A stretch of 37,816 nucleotides of DNA from Anaerophaga thermohalophila DSM 12881 (GCF_000191885.1 NZ_AEWI01000210.1:1-37816); one strand, 5' to 3'. Counted from the stretch's first letter, positions 1 to 9,553 are shown. Numbers and translations: made by a program. Notes: generated from the sequence alone by a model not told the origin.

Positions 1-54
1 AAAAATTTAAAACGCCTGGATTTTGACAAAAATATGCTTTTTATACTGCCCTCA
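1..54 (+). repeat. Partial copy of the 143-bp MITE-like element (right half)
   Basis: The window opens inside a copy of the interspersed element that recurs complete at 7724, 10985, 13009, 14086 and 22051 (inverted). Only the right half is visible, from the TTTAAAAC stem to the terminal CTCA at 54. It keeps the GACAAAAATATGC segment shared by all copies. Confidence 0.85.
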
Positions 55-61
55 ACTCTCA

Positions 62-130
62 TCAGTATAAAATTTGTTTGAGTTATTGGCAGAATGGAAC
101 TCGTCCCGAGTAATCGGGACTCGTTTCATA
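62..130 (-). repeat. Degenerate copy of the ~100-bp interspersed repeat (family 2)
   Basis: It matches the family at GTATAAAAT, GAGTTATTGG, ATGGAACTCG and the terminal CTCGTTTCAT. The usual central dyad is replaced by another one, GTCCCGA/TCGGGAC at 105-121. The copy lies directly beside the MITE fragment at 1-54. Confidence 0.6.
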
Positions 131-147
131 ACACATTATAAAATAAG

Positions 148-176
148 GAAGGGTACACCCCCGGGATGTACCCTTT
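148..176 (-). terminator. Probable intrinsic terminator of hppA
   Basis: Read on the minus strand, GGGTACA and TGTACCC pair around a GC-rich loop, followed by CTTCCTTATTTTAT. The hairpin begins about 26 bp past the hppA stop codon. The U-tract is imperfect. Confidence 0.55.
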
Positions 177-201
177 CCGTCAGGTTAAAAACCATTGTTT
201 C

Positions 202-2496
202 CTAAAACAATGAAAAAGCCACGGTCAGTCCGGCCATTACAACCGAAACCATTGACATAAGTTTAATAAGAATGTTCAACGACGGGCCTGAGGTATCCTT
301 AAATGGATCTCCCACGGTGTCGCCGACAACACCTGCATGGTGTGCTTCACTGTTTTTTCCGCCATAATTCCCCTTTTCGATGAATTTTTTAGCGTTATCC
401 CAGGCACCACCAGAGTTGTTCAACATGATGGCGAGGGTAAACCCTGCAGTCAGACCACCGGCCAGAAGTCCTACAACTCCCGGAACGCCAAATACCACGC
501 CAACAATCACAGGAACAGCAATGGCAAGAAGCGAAGGCAGAACCATTTCACGCTGGGCTCCTTTCGTGGAAATCTCCACACAACGGGCATAATCAGGCTT
601 ACTTGTTCGTTCCATAATTCCGGGAATTTCTTTAAACTGACGACGAACTTCATCCACCATTTTGCCGGCAGCACGACCAACAGCTTTCATGGTCATTGAA
701 CTAAAGACGAAAGCCATCATCGCTCCGATAAACAAACCTGCCAGCAACATCGGATTAAACAAAGAAAGGTCGTAGGCTGATGAAAAATCACGAATACCTG
801 CCTCCGAAATTTCAACGGCTTTTTGTCCTTTAGCTACTGCGGGTTCAGGGTTACCAGCCAAATAGAAAATATAATCGCCCACCTGCTGAATGCCCTCAAC
901 AGAAGCCGTGGCCAATTTTCCAAGCCATAAGCGAACTTCTTCCATATACGCTGCCAAAAGGGCCATGGCTGTTAATGCTGCCGATCCAATGGCAAAACCT
1001 TTTCCGGTGGCAGCAGTGGTATTACCAAGCATATCAAGGGCATCGGTACGTTCACGCACTTCGGGCGGAAGTTCCGACATTTCGGCATTACCACCTGCAT
1101 TATCGGCAATTGGCCCAAAAGCATCGGTTGCCAATGTAATACCAAGAGTAGAAAGCATCCCGACGGCGGCAAAGCCGATTCCGTATACGCCCATTGCAAA
1201 ATTGGAAAAGCCTCCGGCAAAACCAAATGATCCTACAATCCCGACTACTATTGTCACGACAGGAATCCAGGTAGAAAACATTCCGACTGAAATTCCTTCT
1301 ATTATAGTTGTTGCGGGTCCCTGAAGAGCCTGCTTTGCAATACCTTTGGTGGGTTTATACTCATCCGAAGTAAAATATTCGGTTCCCTGACCAATAATAA
1401 CCCCGGCCAGAAGACCAACAACCACAGAACCAAAAATTCCCCAGGTAATCCAACCTGCAAACACCAACACAGCAAGAGCTATCAGGATTAAGAATGAACT
1501 TCCACCGGTTCCTAAAAGCAACGAAGTAAGAAGGTTCTTCTGGGTAGCCGACTCCTTTGCCCGGACAAAAAAGATTCCCGCGATGGAGAGAATTATCCCA
1601 ACGGCGGCCACGAGCATGGGGGCCAACACTACCTGCATCTGTTCGGCCCCGGTCAGCGCCGGCAGTGATGCGCCAAGAGCTGCGGTTGCAAGAATTGACC
1701 CACAGTATGATTCATATAAATCCGCACCCATACCGGCAACATCTCCAACGTTGTCACCAACATTGTCAGCAATGGTTGCGGGGTTACGCGGATCATCCTC
1801 AGGAATACCGGCTTCTATTTTACCAACCAGGTCGGCTCCGACATCAGCAGCCTTAGTAAAAATACCTCCACCAACGCGGGCAAAAAGTGCCTGAGTGGAT
1901 GCACCCATCCCGAAAGTCAGCATGGTTACAGTAATTTCTACCAACTTTTCTGTTTCAGTAATCCCGGGATTAACAAATGTTAGCCCGGCAAATTCCAGAC
2001 CGGTCTTCATGTTCTCCGGGGTAAATATCAGCTCATTGAGAACATAGAACCACATAGCGATGTCGAGAAGTCCGAAACCAACCACAACAAGCCCCATTAC
2101 TGCACCGCTACGGAAGGCAATTTTCAGTCCCTGATTCAGTGACTGGGAAGCTCCCTGGGCGGTACGGGCCGAAGCATAGGTGGCCGTTTTCATACCCAGA
2201 TAACCGCACAAGCCGGAGAAAAAACCACCGGTCAGGAAGGCCAAAGGAACAAACGGGTTTTGTACTTTGAAAAAGGCAAGAACGCCAAGCAAAATAACCA
2301 ATACCACAAAAACCCTGGCGACCACTCTATACTGGCTGCGCAAATAGGCATTCGCCCCCTCACGTACATGGCGGGCAATCTCTTTCATGGTATCGTTGCC
2401 TTCAGAGTTCTTCATCATTTGCTTGAAGAAAAACCTGGCAAAAAACAGCGCTATCAATGAAGCGACAGGAACAAACCAAAATACAGGATTTAGCAT
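202..2496 (-). CDS. hppA: K+-dependent-type membrane-bound ion-translocating pyrophosphatase
   Basis: An integral membrane pump that couples pyrophosphate hydrolysis to H+ and/or Na+ export across the inner membrane. The 764 residues are almost wholly hydrophobic helices. The pyrophosphate/Mg site is intact: [11 protein letters not shown] at about 218-228, [19 protein letters not shown] at about 234-252, a second acidic cluster [18 protein letters not shown] at about 458-475, and [17 protein letters not shown] near the C-terminus. At the potassium-site signature the protein reads [10 protein letters not shown] (491-500). Ala495 and Gly498 are the pair typical of K+-dependent enzymes; K+-independent ones have Lys and Thr. 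Bacteroidota homologues include Na+ pumps and dual Na+/H+ pumps, and I cannot tell which ion this one moves. It appears monocistronic, with its own terminator. The start is the first Met of a typical N-terminal membrane helix; no strong Shine-Dalgarno sequence is visible. Confidence 0.97.
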   Translation of the reverse strand: MLNPVFWFVPVASLIALFFARFFFKQMMKNSEGNDTMKEIARHVREGANAYLRSQYRVVARVFVVLVILLGVLAFFKVQNPFVPLAFLTGGFFSGLCGYLGMKTATYASARTAQGASQSLNQGLKIAFRSGAVMGLVVVGFGLLDIAMWFYVLNELIFTPENMKTGLEFAGLTFVNPGITETEKLVEITVTMLTFGMGASTQALFARVGGGIFTKAADVGADLVGKIEAGIPEDDPRNPATIADNVGDNVGDVAGMGADLYESYCGSILATAALGASLPALTGAEQMQVVLAPMLVAAVGIILSIAGIFFVRAKESATQKNLLTSLLLGTGGSSFLILIALAVLVFAGWITWGIFGSVVVGLLAGVIIGQGTEYFTSDEYKPTKGIAKQALQGPATTIIEGISVGMFSTWIPVVTIVVGIVGSFGFAGGFSNFAMGVYGIGFAAVGMLSTLGITLATDAFGPIADNAGGNAEMSELPPEVRERTDALDMLGNTTAATGKGFAIGSAALTAMALLAAYMEEVRLWLGKLATASVEGIQQVGDYIFYLAGNPEPAVAKGQKAVEISEAGIRDFSSAYDLSLFNPMLLAGLFIGAMMAFVFSSMTMKAVGRAAGKMVDEVRRQFKEIPGIMERTSKPDYARCVEISTKGAQREMVLPSLLAIAVPVIVGVVFGVPGVVGLLAGGLTAGFTLAIMLNNSGGAWDNAKKFIEKGNYGGKNSEAHHAGVVGDTVGDPFKDTSGPSLNILIKLMSMVSVVMAGLTVAFSLF

Positions 2497-2550
2497 AGTT
2501 CTAAGATTTATTGGTTATTATTTAATACTGATTATTATCTTATTAACTGA

Positions 2551-2657
2551 TCGTTTCATCCGTATAAAATAAATCTAAGTCATTGGTCGGATGGAACTCG
2601 CATGATTGAGTTTTATACATGTTCTTATGTGGAAATCTTTGCCATGCTCGTTTCTTC
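2551..2657 (-). repeat. Family 2 interspersed repeat, near-complete copy
   Basis: Shares TCGTTTCATCCGTATAAAAT, TCTAAGT.ATTGGTC, GATGGAACTCGCATG, TATACATGTTCT and TTTGCCATGCTCGTTTC with the copies at 6411, 13579 and 20362. It lies about 55 bp upstream of the hppA start, so it could lie in or near that gene's promoter region. Confidence 0.8.
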
Positions 2658-2988
2658 AGATAAAATCACCCAAAAGGCAGAAGTTTGACAGGCAGAAGAT
2701 GTAACAAACTTCGATCCCCCATCTCATCTTCAGCTGGCTCTTAGTGATTTTATCCTGATAAACCTACCATCAACTTTCTAAATACAATAGTCTGTAAATC
2801 CTTTATAGTACCAACGCTACATAAAACACAACGGATCCCTGCCTTCCCCCAATTTCAGCCACGACAAGCGTGTTTTTAACCGCTTTTCAAAAAAAGCCAA
2901 AACAGGCACAAGATAAAAAATTTATCGGTTTGTACTCTTGGGATGAACGTTAAAATTTTTAAGAACAGAGTTATGTTCGAAGCGACAC
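2658..2988. other. Intergenic region without a recognisable gene
   Basis: AT-rich spacer between hppA and the gene ending at 2989. The only structure seen is an 11-bp perfect inverted repeat, GATAAAATCAC (2659-2669) against GTGATTTTATC (2744-2754). A weak GAACA/TGTTC hairpin at 2963-2978, just past the stop at 2989 and followed on the minus strand by TTAAAAATTTT, could be a poor terminator. Confidence 0.4.
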
Positions 2989-5900
2989 TTACCACCCGGG
3001 AAAAATGTTAAATCCAAATTGTCCGGTATAAAACCTGCCCTGATGAAAAGGAAAAGCAAGATAGGGTTCTATGATAATAACGCCAAAGAAACTGAATCTC
3101 ACGGAAGTACCTGTACTAAAAACGGGTATCCTTTCTTTATCGGAAGTTGTAGTCAGAGATAGATACGGCCTGCTTTCATCGTCCCAGGTCAGACCTGCAT
3201 CGATAAAAAAAGTAAACTCTGAAAAGAAAGTGGACGAACGAAGCAGAGCCAGGTCGACAGGGCCTGACAGAGGCATCCGCCATTCAACGTTGGCAACCAA
3301 CATTCTGCTACCAATAAGATGCTTAATGCCAATCGATGAGCTATTATGAGTGGAATCGGCATAAAAGCTGCCGGTATCGTACCCTCTCACCAGCCATGGA
3401 TATCCCGCAAAAAGCCGTGTCATTCTGTTGGTTTCACTGTCGGCCCCGTATCGCCCGTAATGATAAAGTCTGAAAGCAATACTGAACGGACGAATAAATT
3501 TATATTTCCTGTAGTCGAATAAAACGGCATGGGCATTAACGCCGTTGTAAAATTTTTCGACCTGAACCCTTGTTCTTGTGCCATCCACCGGCGAAGTCAT
3601 CCCGTTTTTTGCATTATCAAAAACAAGGGCAACATCGGCCTGACCTACCCAAAAACCGTCAGGCGCATCGGTCTTTGTACCGGATTCATAATAAGTAGGA
3701 TAATAATTGCGGATATCTTCTATCTTTTCGTACCTGTAACCATAATGTGCAAGCGAAGTTCCTGATTCAATTCGCACCATCCGGGTTAACGGCATATATG
3801 CAAACAAAGATGTTTTATCTTCGAAAATTCTTCGGCTGTAATAGACAAGACTTTGTTCATCTCCTGCACCCTCGTAAGTAAAATATCCCATCCGGTAAGG
3901 GACATGCGAGAAACTGATTCCTGTCTTAATTCTGCGCTTCTGGTTGAGTAGAGCAACCTGACCCGCGAAATCATAAATCTCTCCGTAAATGCTGGCGGCT
4001 GTATAGAGAAGTTGATGTCCCAGAACATCACTGAAAAGGGCTTCAATACTCCCTCCCATTCCTGTTCCAAAGCGACTTGTCATAACACCGGCGGCCATAT
4101 TGCCAAGATAATCAAGTCGAAAATCCTTTTTGAGCGGTTTTGGCCGGGTTTCTACTTCGGGGGCATCCAATACACCGTTATAGATAAGGTTTTGATCAAC
4201 AACAGAAAATTGTCTGGAAAACGGCGCCAGACGGGCAGCACGGTAATCGAACCCCTGACGTGGCACAACTTCGGCATGTTGAAGAAGCAACTCATAAGGC
4301 ACCTTCACAATCTGAAACTCTCCATGCCAAAGCATTGAATAATAAATGTTTTCAGAAGCAAGACTCAGGGCCGGAGACATTTCGGTGATCCCCATAATTC
4401 CCGTTGCATAGTTTGTTGCACGCCGGATTGTTTCATCGGTAGTATCGAATACATACAAATCACGTCGCCCGTTCACATTCGAAAGAAAAAAAACAAGCTC
4501 CTGACCCGGGATTGCAACAGGATTAAGATTCTTTGCTCCGTCAAAAGGACAAAACACCTCAGTCTTTCCACTGATCAGGTTCACTCTGGCCAGGTTAAAA
4601 AAACCGGGGAAATGCCGTGTCTGGTCAGATGCAGGCTCATCGGTTGAAAACCATATATATTTTCCGTCGGATGTCCAGGAAGGCTGGATTGAGGCAAAAG
4701 AAGATGTTGTAACAGCTTTGACCTGCTTTTCTCCCAAATCAAATAAATATATATTGCTCACACCATTGACCATTCCACTAAAAGCGATACTCCGTCCATC
4801 GGGCGACCAGACCGGTGAAGAGACTGCATCTATCTCCGGCGGTGAAATTGTTCGCACCAGTTTGTTTCTCTTAATGTCAAAAATAAGAATGACCGATTGG
4901 CCTTTCCGGTAACCGGTAAATGCAAAATGACGGTTATCAGGCGACCATGTCCCGCAGGTTTCAATATATTCCAGGGCATCAATATCGCTGCTACGTGAAC
5001 TGGTATAGAGTTTATCAATAATCTCCCCGTCGTGAGCACTGGCAAGAAAGAGATCCAGTGAATAAATATCCCGCTCCGATAAAAAAACAATATGTCTGCC
5101 ATCAGGACTCACCGAGGGATATAAATTATACCTCCCGGCATTCTTTTTTGAAAATAGTTTTTGTCCAAGCAAAGTATAAGACGAATCCTGCCTTGTCAGT
5201 AGGTGATTGCCCAGCGTTTCACGCCACTCTTTCGACAGTGAGTCGGGGGTAATTCCAAGCAAATCGTTCACAGCCGTATGATAACCCGACATGGCTGAGG
5301 CGACAAAAAGACGGCGTATGTATTGCTCTCCGTATCGTGAGGCAATGTAAGACCAGAAAGCCTGCCCAAACCTGTAAGGAGAGTACCGCCCGCTGCGGCT
5401 TAACTCCTCCAGTGTCGGAAAGTCATTACTGAGCAATGCATCCCTCATCCAAACAGCAGTATAAGCATCCGAATTACCAACAGACAGATACTCGGCCATT
5501 CCTTCGATCATCCAAAGCGGCACCCTTGTCATTGAGGCCGGACTCAAATCTTTATATTGTTCAAGAATGTGATATTGAAAAGCATGCACCATCTCGTGTC
5601 CCAATACATGCGATGTCTGGTAATCCGAAAAGGCAAACGGCATCACTATCCGTCTTTTTAAACTTTCGGTTACGCCACCGGTGCCAATCCCGATATCACC
5701 CAAAATGGCAGAGGTCTGTTGAAATTCGGCGTGATTCCGGTAAAGGATAACAGGATTACGGGTACTAAACGTGTCAACCAGTAATTTGCGATGATAGCGA
5801 TACCATTGTTCTGCCAGACTACCAAACTTATTAAGTCTGTTAGTGTCATCCAGATAGTGATATATATCGAAATGTTCGGTGCAGGCAAGTTTGAAATCAA

Positions 5901-6006
5901 AGGTACGGTAAGAGGGCTTATTCTTCCCAAAATACTGAGCGAAACTGAACTCTGAAAAAATACCCAGAAATAAAACCAACAACGCTATTGAAGTAACTTT
6001 GCCCAT
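2989..6006 (-). CDS. Outer-membrane protein: gluzincin (MA-like) peptidase, PD40 beta-propeller and beta-barrel
   Basis: A 1005-residue exported protein of three parts. A signal peptide (residues 1 to about 23, ending SFA) precedes a metallopeptidase domain with an intact HEMVH zinc motif at 137-141 and a downstream EGMAEY (168-173) whose first Glu is the expected third ligand. Next come TolB/PD40-type propeller blades, recognised by SPDGRHIVF, SPDNRHFAF, SPDGRSIAF and TSDGKYIWF, over about 290-560. The last 400 or so residues resemble a surface-antigen/Omp85-like beta-barrel and end in the aromatic FNIFPGW expected of an outer-membrane protein. Propeller plus barrel proteins with an N-terminal peptidase occur in Bacteroidota, but I know no assigned substrate. 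It is monocistronic and has an array of palindromic 22-bp repeats upstream. A secreted-peptide or surface-protein processing role is inference. Confidence 0.85.
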   Translation of the reverse strand: MGKVTSIALLVLFLGIFSEFSFAQYFGKNKPSYRTFDFKLACTEHFDIYHYLDDTNRLNKFGSLAEQWYRYHRKLLVDTFSTRNPVILYRNHAEFQQTSAILGDIGIGTGGVTESLKRRIVMPFAFSDYQTSHVLGHEMVHAFQYHILEQYKDLSPASMTRVPLWMIEGMAEYLSVGNSDAYTAVWMRDALLSNDFPTLEELSRSGRYSPYRFGQAFWSYIASRYGEQYIRRLFVASAMSGYHTAVNDLLGITPDSLSKEWRETLGNHLLTRQDSSYTLLGQKLFSKKNAGRYNLYPSVSPDGRHIVFLSERDIYSLDLFLASAHDGEIIDKLYTSSRSSDIDALEYIETCGTWSPDNRHFAFTGYRKGQSVILIFDIKRNKLVRTISPPEIDAVSSPVWSPDGRSIAFSGMVNGVSNIYLFDLGEKQVKAVTTSSFASIQPSWTSDGKYIWFSTDEPASDQTRHFPGFFNLARVNLISGKTEVFCPFDGAKNLNPVAIPGQELVFFLSNVNGRRDLYVFDTTDETIRRATNYATGIMGITEMSPALSLASENIYYSMLWHGEFQIVKVPYELLLQHAEVVPRQGFDYRAARLAPFSRQFSVVDQNLIYNGVLDAPEVETRPKPLKKDFRLDYLGNMAAGVMTSRFGTGMGGSIEALFSDVLGHQLLYTAASIYGEIYDFAGQVALLNQKRRIKTGISFSHVPYRMGYFTYEGAGDEQSLVYYSRRIFEDKTSLFAYMPLTRMVRIESGTSLAHYGYRYEKIEDIRNYYPTYYESGTKTDAPDGFWVGQADVALVFDNAKNGMTSPVDGTRTRVQVEKFYNGVNAHAVLFDYRKYKFIRPFSIAFRLYHYGRYGADSETNRMTRLFAGYPWLVRGYDTGSFYADSTHNSSSIGIKHLIGSRMLVANVEWRMPLSGPVDLALLRSSTFFSEFTFFIDAGLTWDDESRPYLSLTTTSDKERIPVFSTGTSVRFSFFGVIIIEPYLAFPFHQGRFYTGQFGFNIFPGW

Positions 6007-6111
6007 GGCATCAGTTTAAAGTTGTCCGTTTAAATTACGCAGAAATTGGAAACAGGGTTCAATTTATAAGCGGAAAAACAATTTGAAGGGGAAAACAATA
6101 ACAGACCACTC

Positions 6112-6287
6112 TAAAAGTATCTGTACTTTTCTTCAAAAGTATCCATACTTTGAACCAAAAGTATCCATACTTTGCACCAAAAGTATCCATACTTTGCACC
6201 AAAAGTATCCATACTTTTCTTCAAAAGAATCCATACTTTTCTTCAAAAGAATCCATACTTTTCTTCAAAAGAATCGATACTTTTCCC
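6112..6287. repeat. Eight tandem 22-bp units, each with an AAAGTAT..ATACTTT palindrome
   Basis: Contiguous units begin at 6112, 6134, 6156, 6178, 6200, 6222, 6244 and 6266, all exactly 22 bp with no spacers. The core is AAAAGTATCCATACTTT. The later units read AAAAGAATCCATACTTT, which breaks the left half-site. The variable 4-bp tail is GCAC/GAAC or TCTT. The 22-bp period is about two helical turns and is not a multiple of three, which argues against coding. The array ends 106 bp upstream of the start at 6006, so an operator array for that gene is possible; replication slippage of a simple repeat is the alternative. Confidence 0.9.
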
Positions 6288-6294
6288 AGTGTTT

Positions 6295-6325
6295 GTCGAT
6301 AAAGTGCCATTTATTGCGTTACGCT
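6295..6325 (+). repeat. 31-bp repeat shared with 37771-37801
   Basis: GTCGATAAAGTGCCATTTAT and the following 11 bases match the last bases of the window (37771-37801) at about 28 of 31 positions. It sits between the 22-bp array and a family 2 copy, so it may be the edge of a third interspersed element. Confidence 0.6.
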
Positions 6326-6346
6326 TAAAACCAAAATACTCATTTA

Positions 6347-6511
6347 CGAAACGAGCATGGCAAAGTTTGTTTTAATAGATTTTTAGATGTAAGATGGTAA
6401 GATGTAAGATGAAACGAGCATGGCAAAGTTTGTCACAATCAGAATATGTATAAGTTCTTGCATGCGAGTTCCATCCGACCTTAATAAATAAATTTTATAC
6501 GGATGAAACGA
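6347..6511 (+). repeat. Family 2 repeat, complete copy plus a duplicated 5' end
   Basis: GAAACGAGCATGGCAAAGTT occurs at 6348 and again at 6411. Between them is a short AT-rich stretch with TAGATGTAAGATGGTAAGATG tandem motifs. The complete copy runs 6411-6511 through GAATATGTATAAGTTCTTGC and TGCGAGTTCCATCCGACC to ATTTTATACGGATGAAACGA. Confidence 0.8.
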
Positions 6512-6562
6512 CTGAAAGGAGCCTTAAAAAATCAATTATGATGTTGTCAATGGCACGAATGA

Positions 6563-6624
6563 CACCGAATTACTGTCGCATCAAAGATGCGACTAATTTC
6601 GCGTTAATTCGCGTAAATTCGGTG
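6563..6624. repeat. Nested inverted repeat downstream of pheS
   Basis: The outer arms CACCGAATT (6563-6571) and AATTCGGTG (6616-6624) enclose a perfect hairpin, GTCGCATC-AAA-GATGCGAC (6575-6593), and a CGCG-TTAATT-CGCG palindrome. It looks like an extragenic palindromic element and could also slow or end transcription from pheS. Confidence 0.6.
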
Positions 6625-6635
6625 ATCCAAACAAC

Positions 6636-6652
6636 AAATGGCGCAGCCATTT
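6636..6652 (-). terminator. Possible pheS terminator hairpin
   Basis: AAATGGC-GCA-GCCATTT forms a compact 7-bp stem about 30 bp past the pheS stop codon. There is no proper U-tract on the minus strand, so termination is uncertain. Confidence 0.35.
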
Positions 6653-6681
6653 TTATAAATATTTTGCCAAAAAACAGGAAT

Positions 6682-7707
6682 TTATGATTCTGCCCTGAAT
6701 TGTTCAAGAAACCGAACATCGTTCTCGAAGAACAGGCGGATGTCGTTGATCTGATATTTCAGCATAGCAATACGTTCAATGCCCATACCAAATGCGAATC
6801 CTGTGTATTTGTCCGGATCAATTTCGCAGTTGGAAAGAACGGCCGGATCAACCATTCCACAACCCAGTATCTCAACCCAACCGGTGTGTTTGCAGATGTT
6901 ACATCCCTCACCGCCACAAAGTGTACAGGAGATGTCCATCTCGGCAGATGGTTCAGTAAAGGGAAAGTAAGATGGGCGGAGTCGAATGCGTGTTTCCTGT
7001 CCAAACATTTCCTTGGCAAAATAGAGAAGTGTTTGACGCAAATCGGCAAACGATACATCTTCGTCAATGTAAAGACCTTCAACCTGATGGAAGATGCAAT
7101 GTGCCCTCGCCGATATGGCTTCGTTGCGAAATACCCTGCCGGGGAAAATAGCCCTGACGGGTGGTTTCTGCTGTTCCATAACACGAATCTGCACAGACGA
7201 AGTATGCGTTCTGAGCAAAATGTCGGGATCCTGTGTAATAAAAAATGTGTCCTGCATATCTCTTGCCGGGTGCTCGGGAGGAAAATTCAAAGCCTCAAAC
7301 ACATGCCAGTCATCTTCTATCTCCGGCCCTTCAGCAACGGTAAACCCGATGCGCCCGAAAATATCCACTATCTGTTTTCGAATAATGGACAACGGATGAC
7401 GGCTTCCCACGGGCATAAATGTTCCCGGAAGTGTCAGGTCGGTAGCTCCCGATGTCAGTTGAGATTCTTCAAATTGTTCCTTCAGATTATTGATGGTTTC
7501 CTGGGCCGCAGCCTTCAACTGGTTGATTGCCTGACCAACAGATTTCTTCTGATCATTCGGAACATCCTTAAATTCCTGAAAAAGTTGAGGTATAATGCCC
7601 TTTTTACTGAGATATTTGATACGCAATTGTTCGGCTTCCTCAGCAGACGAGGCAGAAAGCCCTTTTATTTCTTCCAGTAATTTGTTAATCTTATCAAGCA
7701 TAGTCAT
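6682..7707 (-). CDS. pheS: Phenylalanyl-tRNA synthetase alpha subunit
   Basis: Catalytic subunit of the cytoplasmic PheST enzyme that charges tRNA-Phe. Its 341 residues are the usual length. The N-terminal 85 residues form the tRNA-binding coiled coil. The class II catalytic core follows, with motif 2 around FRNEAISARAHCIFHQVEG (193-211) and motif 3 GFAFGMGIERIAML (303-316). A CTLCGGEGCNIC cluster (Cys261, 264, 269, 272) is the four-cysteine insert typical of Bacteroidota PheS and may bind zinc. The beta subunit gene pheT is not next to it. A MITE copy ends only 17 bp upstream of the ATG, so the gene is probably transcribed from or through that element. Translation could also begin two codons later, at 7701. 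Confidence 0.97.
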   Translation of the reverse strand: MTMLDKINKLLEEIKGLSASSAEEAEQLRIKYLSKKGIIPQLFQEFKDVPNDQKKSVGQAINQLKAAAQETINNLKEQFEESQLTSGATDLTLPGTFMPVGSRHPLSIIRKQIVDIFGRIGFTVAEGPEIEDDWHVFEALNFPPEHPARDMQDTFFITQDPDILLRTHTSSVQIRVMEQQKPPVRAIFPGRVFRNEAISARAHCIFHQVEGLYIDEDVSFADLRQTLLYFAKEMFGQETRIRLRPSYFPFTEPSAEMDISCTLCGGEGCNICKHTGWVEILGCGMVDPAVLSNCEIDPDKYTGFAFGMGIERIAMLKYQINDIRLFFENDVRFLEQFRAES

Positions 7708-7723
7708 TATTTTTTTGGAACAA

Positions 7724-7866
7724 TGAGCCCGGTCTAAAGAGCATCTTTGTTGCCAAACTCGTTGTTGTTTTAAATTTTTGCATCCTCATTAACAATAAGT
7801 TAACTCCGGTACAAAAATTTAAAACGCCTGGATTTTGACAAAAATATGCCTTTTATACTGCACTCA
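7724..7866 (+). repeat. MITE-like element, copy B (143 bp, target duplication ACAA)
   Basis: Left end TGAGCCCGGTCTAAA, right end TTATACTGCACTCA. The two ends are inverted repeats matching at about 17 of 21 positions. Inner arms GTTTTAAATTTTTG and CAAAAATTTAAAAC also pair, so the whole element can fold. It is flanked on both sides by ACAA (7720-7723 and 7867-7870), a 4-bp target-site duplication. It contains no ORF. Confidence 0.92.
7839..7846 (-). promoter_or_regulatory. Promoter-like -7 box inside the MITE, directed at pheS
   Basis: On the minus strand this reads TATTTTTG, an exact match to the Bacteroidota -7 consensus TAnnTTTG. TTG triplets lie 18 and 21 bp upstream, at the boundary between the element and its target duplication, close to the expected -33 spacing. 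A start here would give a leader of about 125 nt for pheS. The motif is short, so this is inference. Confidence 0.4.
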
Positions 7867-8226
7867 ACAATTTAATTCGTCATGGTCTTTTGGCAAACGG
7901 ATAATTTTCTGCCTGTAATACTAATCACCAGACTGTTAGATTTTTAGATTACAAAATGATTTACAAAAGTAGCTCTTTTCGGAGCCTGCTCAAAATTGAA
8001 AAACACAAAATGTGCTAAACCACAAGTAAATCGCAAAAGTAATAAATTTTTCCAGTGAGGCTGTAATTATTAGATTTTTAGATTTTTAGATTTTTAGATT
8101 GTTAGATATAAGACGTCAGATAATTCTTATGGCATTGATATACTACACCTTAGCAGAAAAAAACATTAATCTCAAACAATTGATTTGCAATTTATTCTAA
8201 AAATCAAGCGGAATATTGTCTAACAA
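7867..8226. other. Intergenic region with an 8-bp tandem repeat, no gene seen
   Basis: AT-rich spacer. TAGATTTT is repeated in tandem about 4.5 times at 8071-8107, and a related single copy occurs near 7938. No coding frame, RNA gene or strong hairpin is visible. Confidence 0.5.
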
Positions 8227-8394
8227 TTAAGCCGGGAAATGACACCGCATAAATTTGACCAGCTCTTCACTTATTCTTATCTTCCCGAAAGATGTTGTTC
8301 TAATAGAAAGCATGAAGAGAATACTTTTTATCAGTACATAATAGACCAGGTTAATGGAAGCCATCAGTGTTAAACCTTTTAATAAATTAGCCAT
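8227..8394 (-). CDS. Possible small protein, 55 aa, unknown
   Basis: An open frame beginning MANLLKGLTLMASINLVYYV and ending RCHFPA, divergent from the aldolase gene. Residues 6-30 are hydrophobic enough for one membrane helix, followed by a basic and polar tail. I recognise no family and see no convincing ribosome binding site. It is listed because it is the only plausible coding frame in a 740-bp gap; it may be chance. Confidence 0.2.
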   Translation of the reverse strand: MANLLKGLTLMASINLVYYVLIKSILFMLSIRTTSFGKIRISEELVKFMRCHFPA

Positions 8395-8473
8395 TGTGCC
8401 ATCAATTGGTTATATTTAGTTTTCTTTTATAGAAGCACACTTAAATATGTATAACCAAAAAACCAATACAGTT

Positions 8474-9544
8474 ATGGACACAATAAAAAATAACACACAA
8501 AAGATCATCGAATATCTCGGGAATGATGACTCATTGCTCACTTTTGACCAACCAAAAATTTCCAAAGAGCGACTAACGCAGCCGGGTCCGGATACATTGG
8601 ATAAAGTGTTCGGGCAAAGTGACCGCAACCCGCGGACACTCATTAACCTCTCGCGCATATACGACCATGGGCGACTGGGAGGAACAGGTTATCTTTCTAT
8701 CTTACCTGTCGATCAAGGCATTGAGCACACAGGAGGCGCATCATTCGCCCCCAATCCCGATTATTTCGATCCGGAGAACATCATAAAACTCGCCATTGAA
8801 GGGGGATGCAATGCTGTTGCAACAACATTTGGCGGACTTGCTCTGCATGCGCGCAAGTATGCCCATAAAATCCCGTTTCTTGTAAAAATCAATCACAACG
8901 AGTTGATGACCTACCCCAATAAATATGACCAGATCATGTTTGGAAGCGTTTCGGAAGCATGGAATCTGGGGGCTGCTGCTGTTGGTGCCACCATCTATTT
9001 TGGTTCGGAAGAATCGAACCGGCAGCTGGTAGAAGTAGCCGAAGCATTTGAGCAGGCCCATGAGCTTGGTATGGCAACGGTATTATGGTGTTATACACGA
9101 AACAGCAGCTTCAAAACTGCAAAAGACGATTACCACACTGCTGCAGACCTCACGGGTCAGGCCAACCATTTGGGGGTAACGATAAAAGCCGATCTTATTA
9201 AGCAAAAATTACCAACCTGTAATGGCGGTTTCACAGAGTTAAAATTTGGCAAAACGCATCCCGACATGTATAAGAAACTGACCTCTGATCATCCCATCGA
9301 TTTATGCCGTTACCAGGTGGCTAACTGCTACATGGGAAAGATCGGACTGATCAATTCGGGCGGAGCATCTTCCGGAGCCAGTGATTTTGGTGAAGCCGTA
9401 CGCACGGCTGTCATTAACAAACGGGCAGGCGGCTCAGGTTTGATTTCGGGCAGGAAAGCATTTCAAAGGCCAATGAAAGAAGGTGTTGAATTATTGAATC
9501 TGATACAGGATGTGTATCTGAATAATGAAATTTCGATAGCGTGA
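8474..9544 (+). CDS. fbaB: Class I fructose-bisphosphate aldolase, FbaB/DhnA type
   Basis: Cytoplasmic enzyme that cleaves or forms fructose-1,6-bisphosphate through a Schiff base, in glycolysis and gluconeogenesis. It aligns along its whole length with E. coli FbaB as I recall it: [61 protein letters not shown] and [13 protein letters not shown]. The Lys in LIKQK (residue 243 from this start) corresponds to the Schiff-base Lys237 of E. coli. I chose the Met at 8474 (MDTIKNN) over an upstream in-frame Met at 8447, because the extra residues (MYNQKTNTV) have no counterpart in the family. It is the only long + strand gene in the window and ends in a hairpin shared with the converging cyclophilin gene. 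Confidence 0.96.
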   Translation: MDTIKNNTQKIIEYLGNDDSLLTFDQPKISKERLTQPGPDTLDKVFGQSDRNPRTLINLSRIYDHGRLGGTGYLSILPVDQGIEHTGGASFAPNPDYFDPENIIKLAIEGGCNAVATTFGGLALHARKYAHKIPFLVKINHNELMTYPNKYDQIMFGSVSEAWNLGAAAVGATIYFGSEESNRQLVEVAEAFEQAHELGMATVLWCYTRNSSFKTAKDDYHTAADLTGQANHLGVTIKADLIKQKLPTCNGGFTELKFGKTHPDMYKKLTSDHPIDLCRYQVANCYMGKIGLINSGGASSGASDFGEAVRTAVINKRAGGSGLISGRKAFQRPMKEGVELLNLIQDVYLNNEISIA

Positions 9545-9553
9545 TATAGCTAC

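Noticed and set aside
6112..6287. A possible CRISPR array
   Set aside because: The 22-bp units are contiguous and palindromic with no unique spacers, and no cas genes are near.
6700..7680. A 326-codon + strand frame
   Set aside because: It lies fully antisense to pheS and its translation shows no domain pattern.
7724..7866. The repeated 143-bp element as an intrinsic terminator
   Set aside because: It sits upstream of start codons, has no U-tract and has target duplications, which fits a mobile element better.
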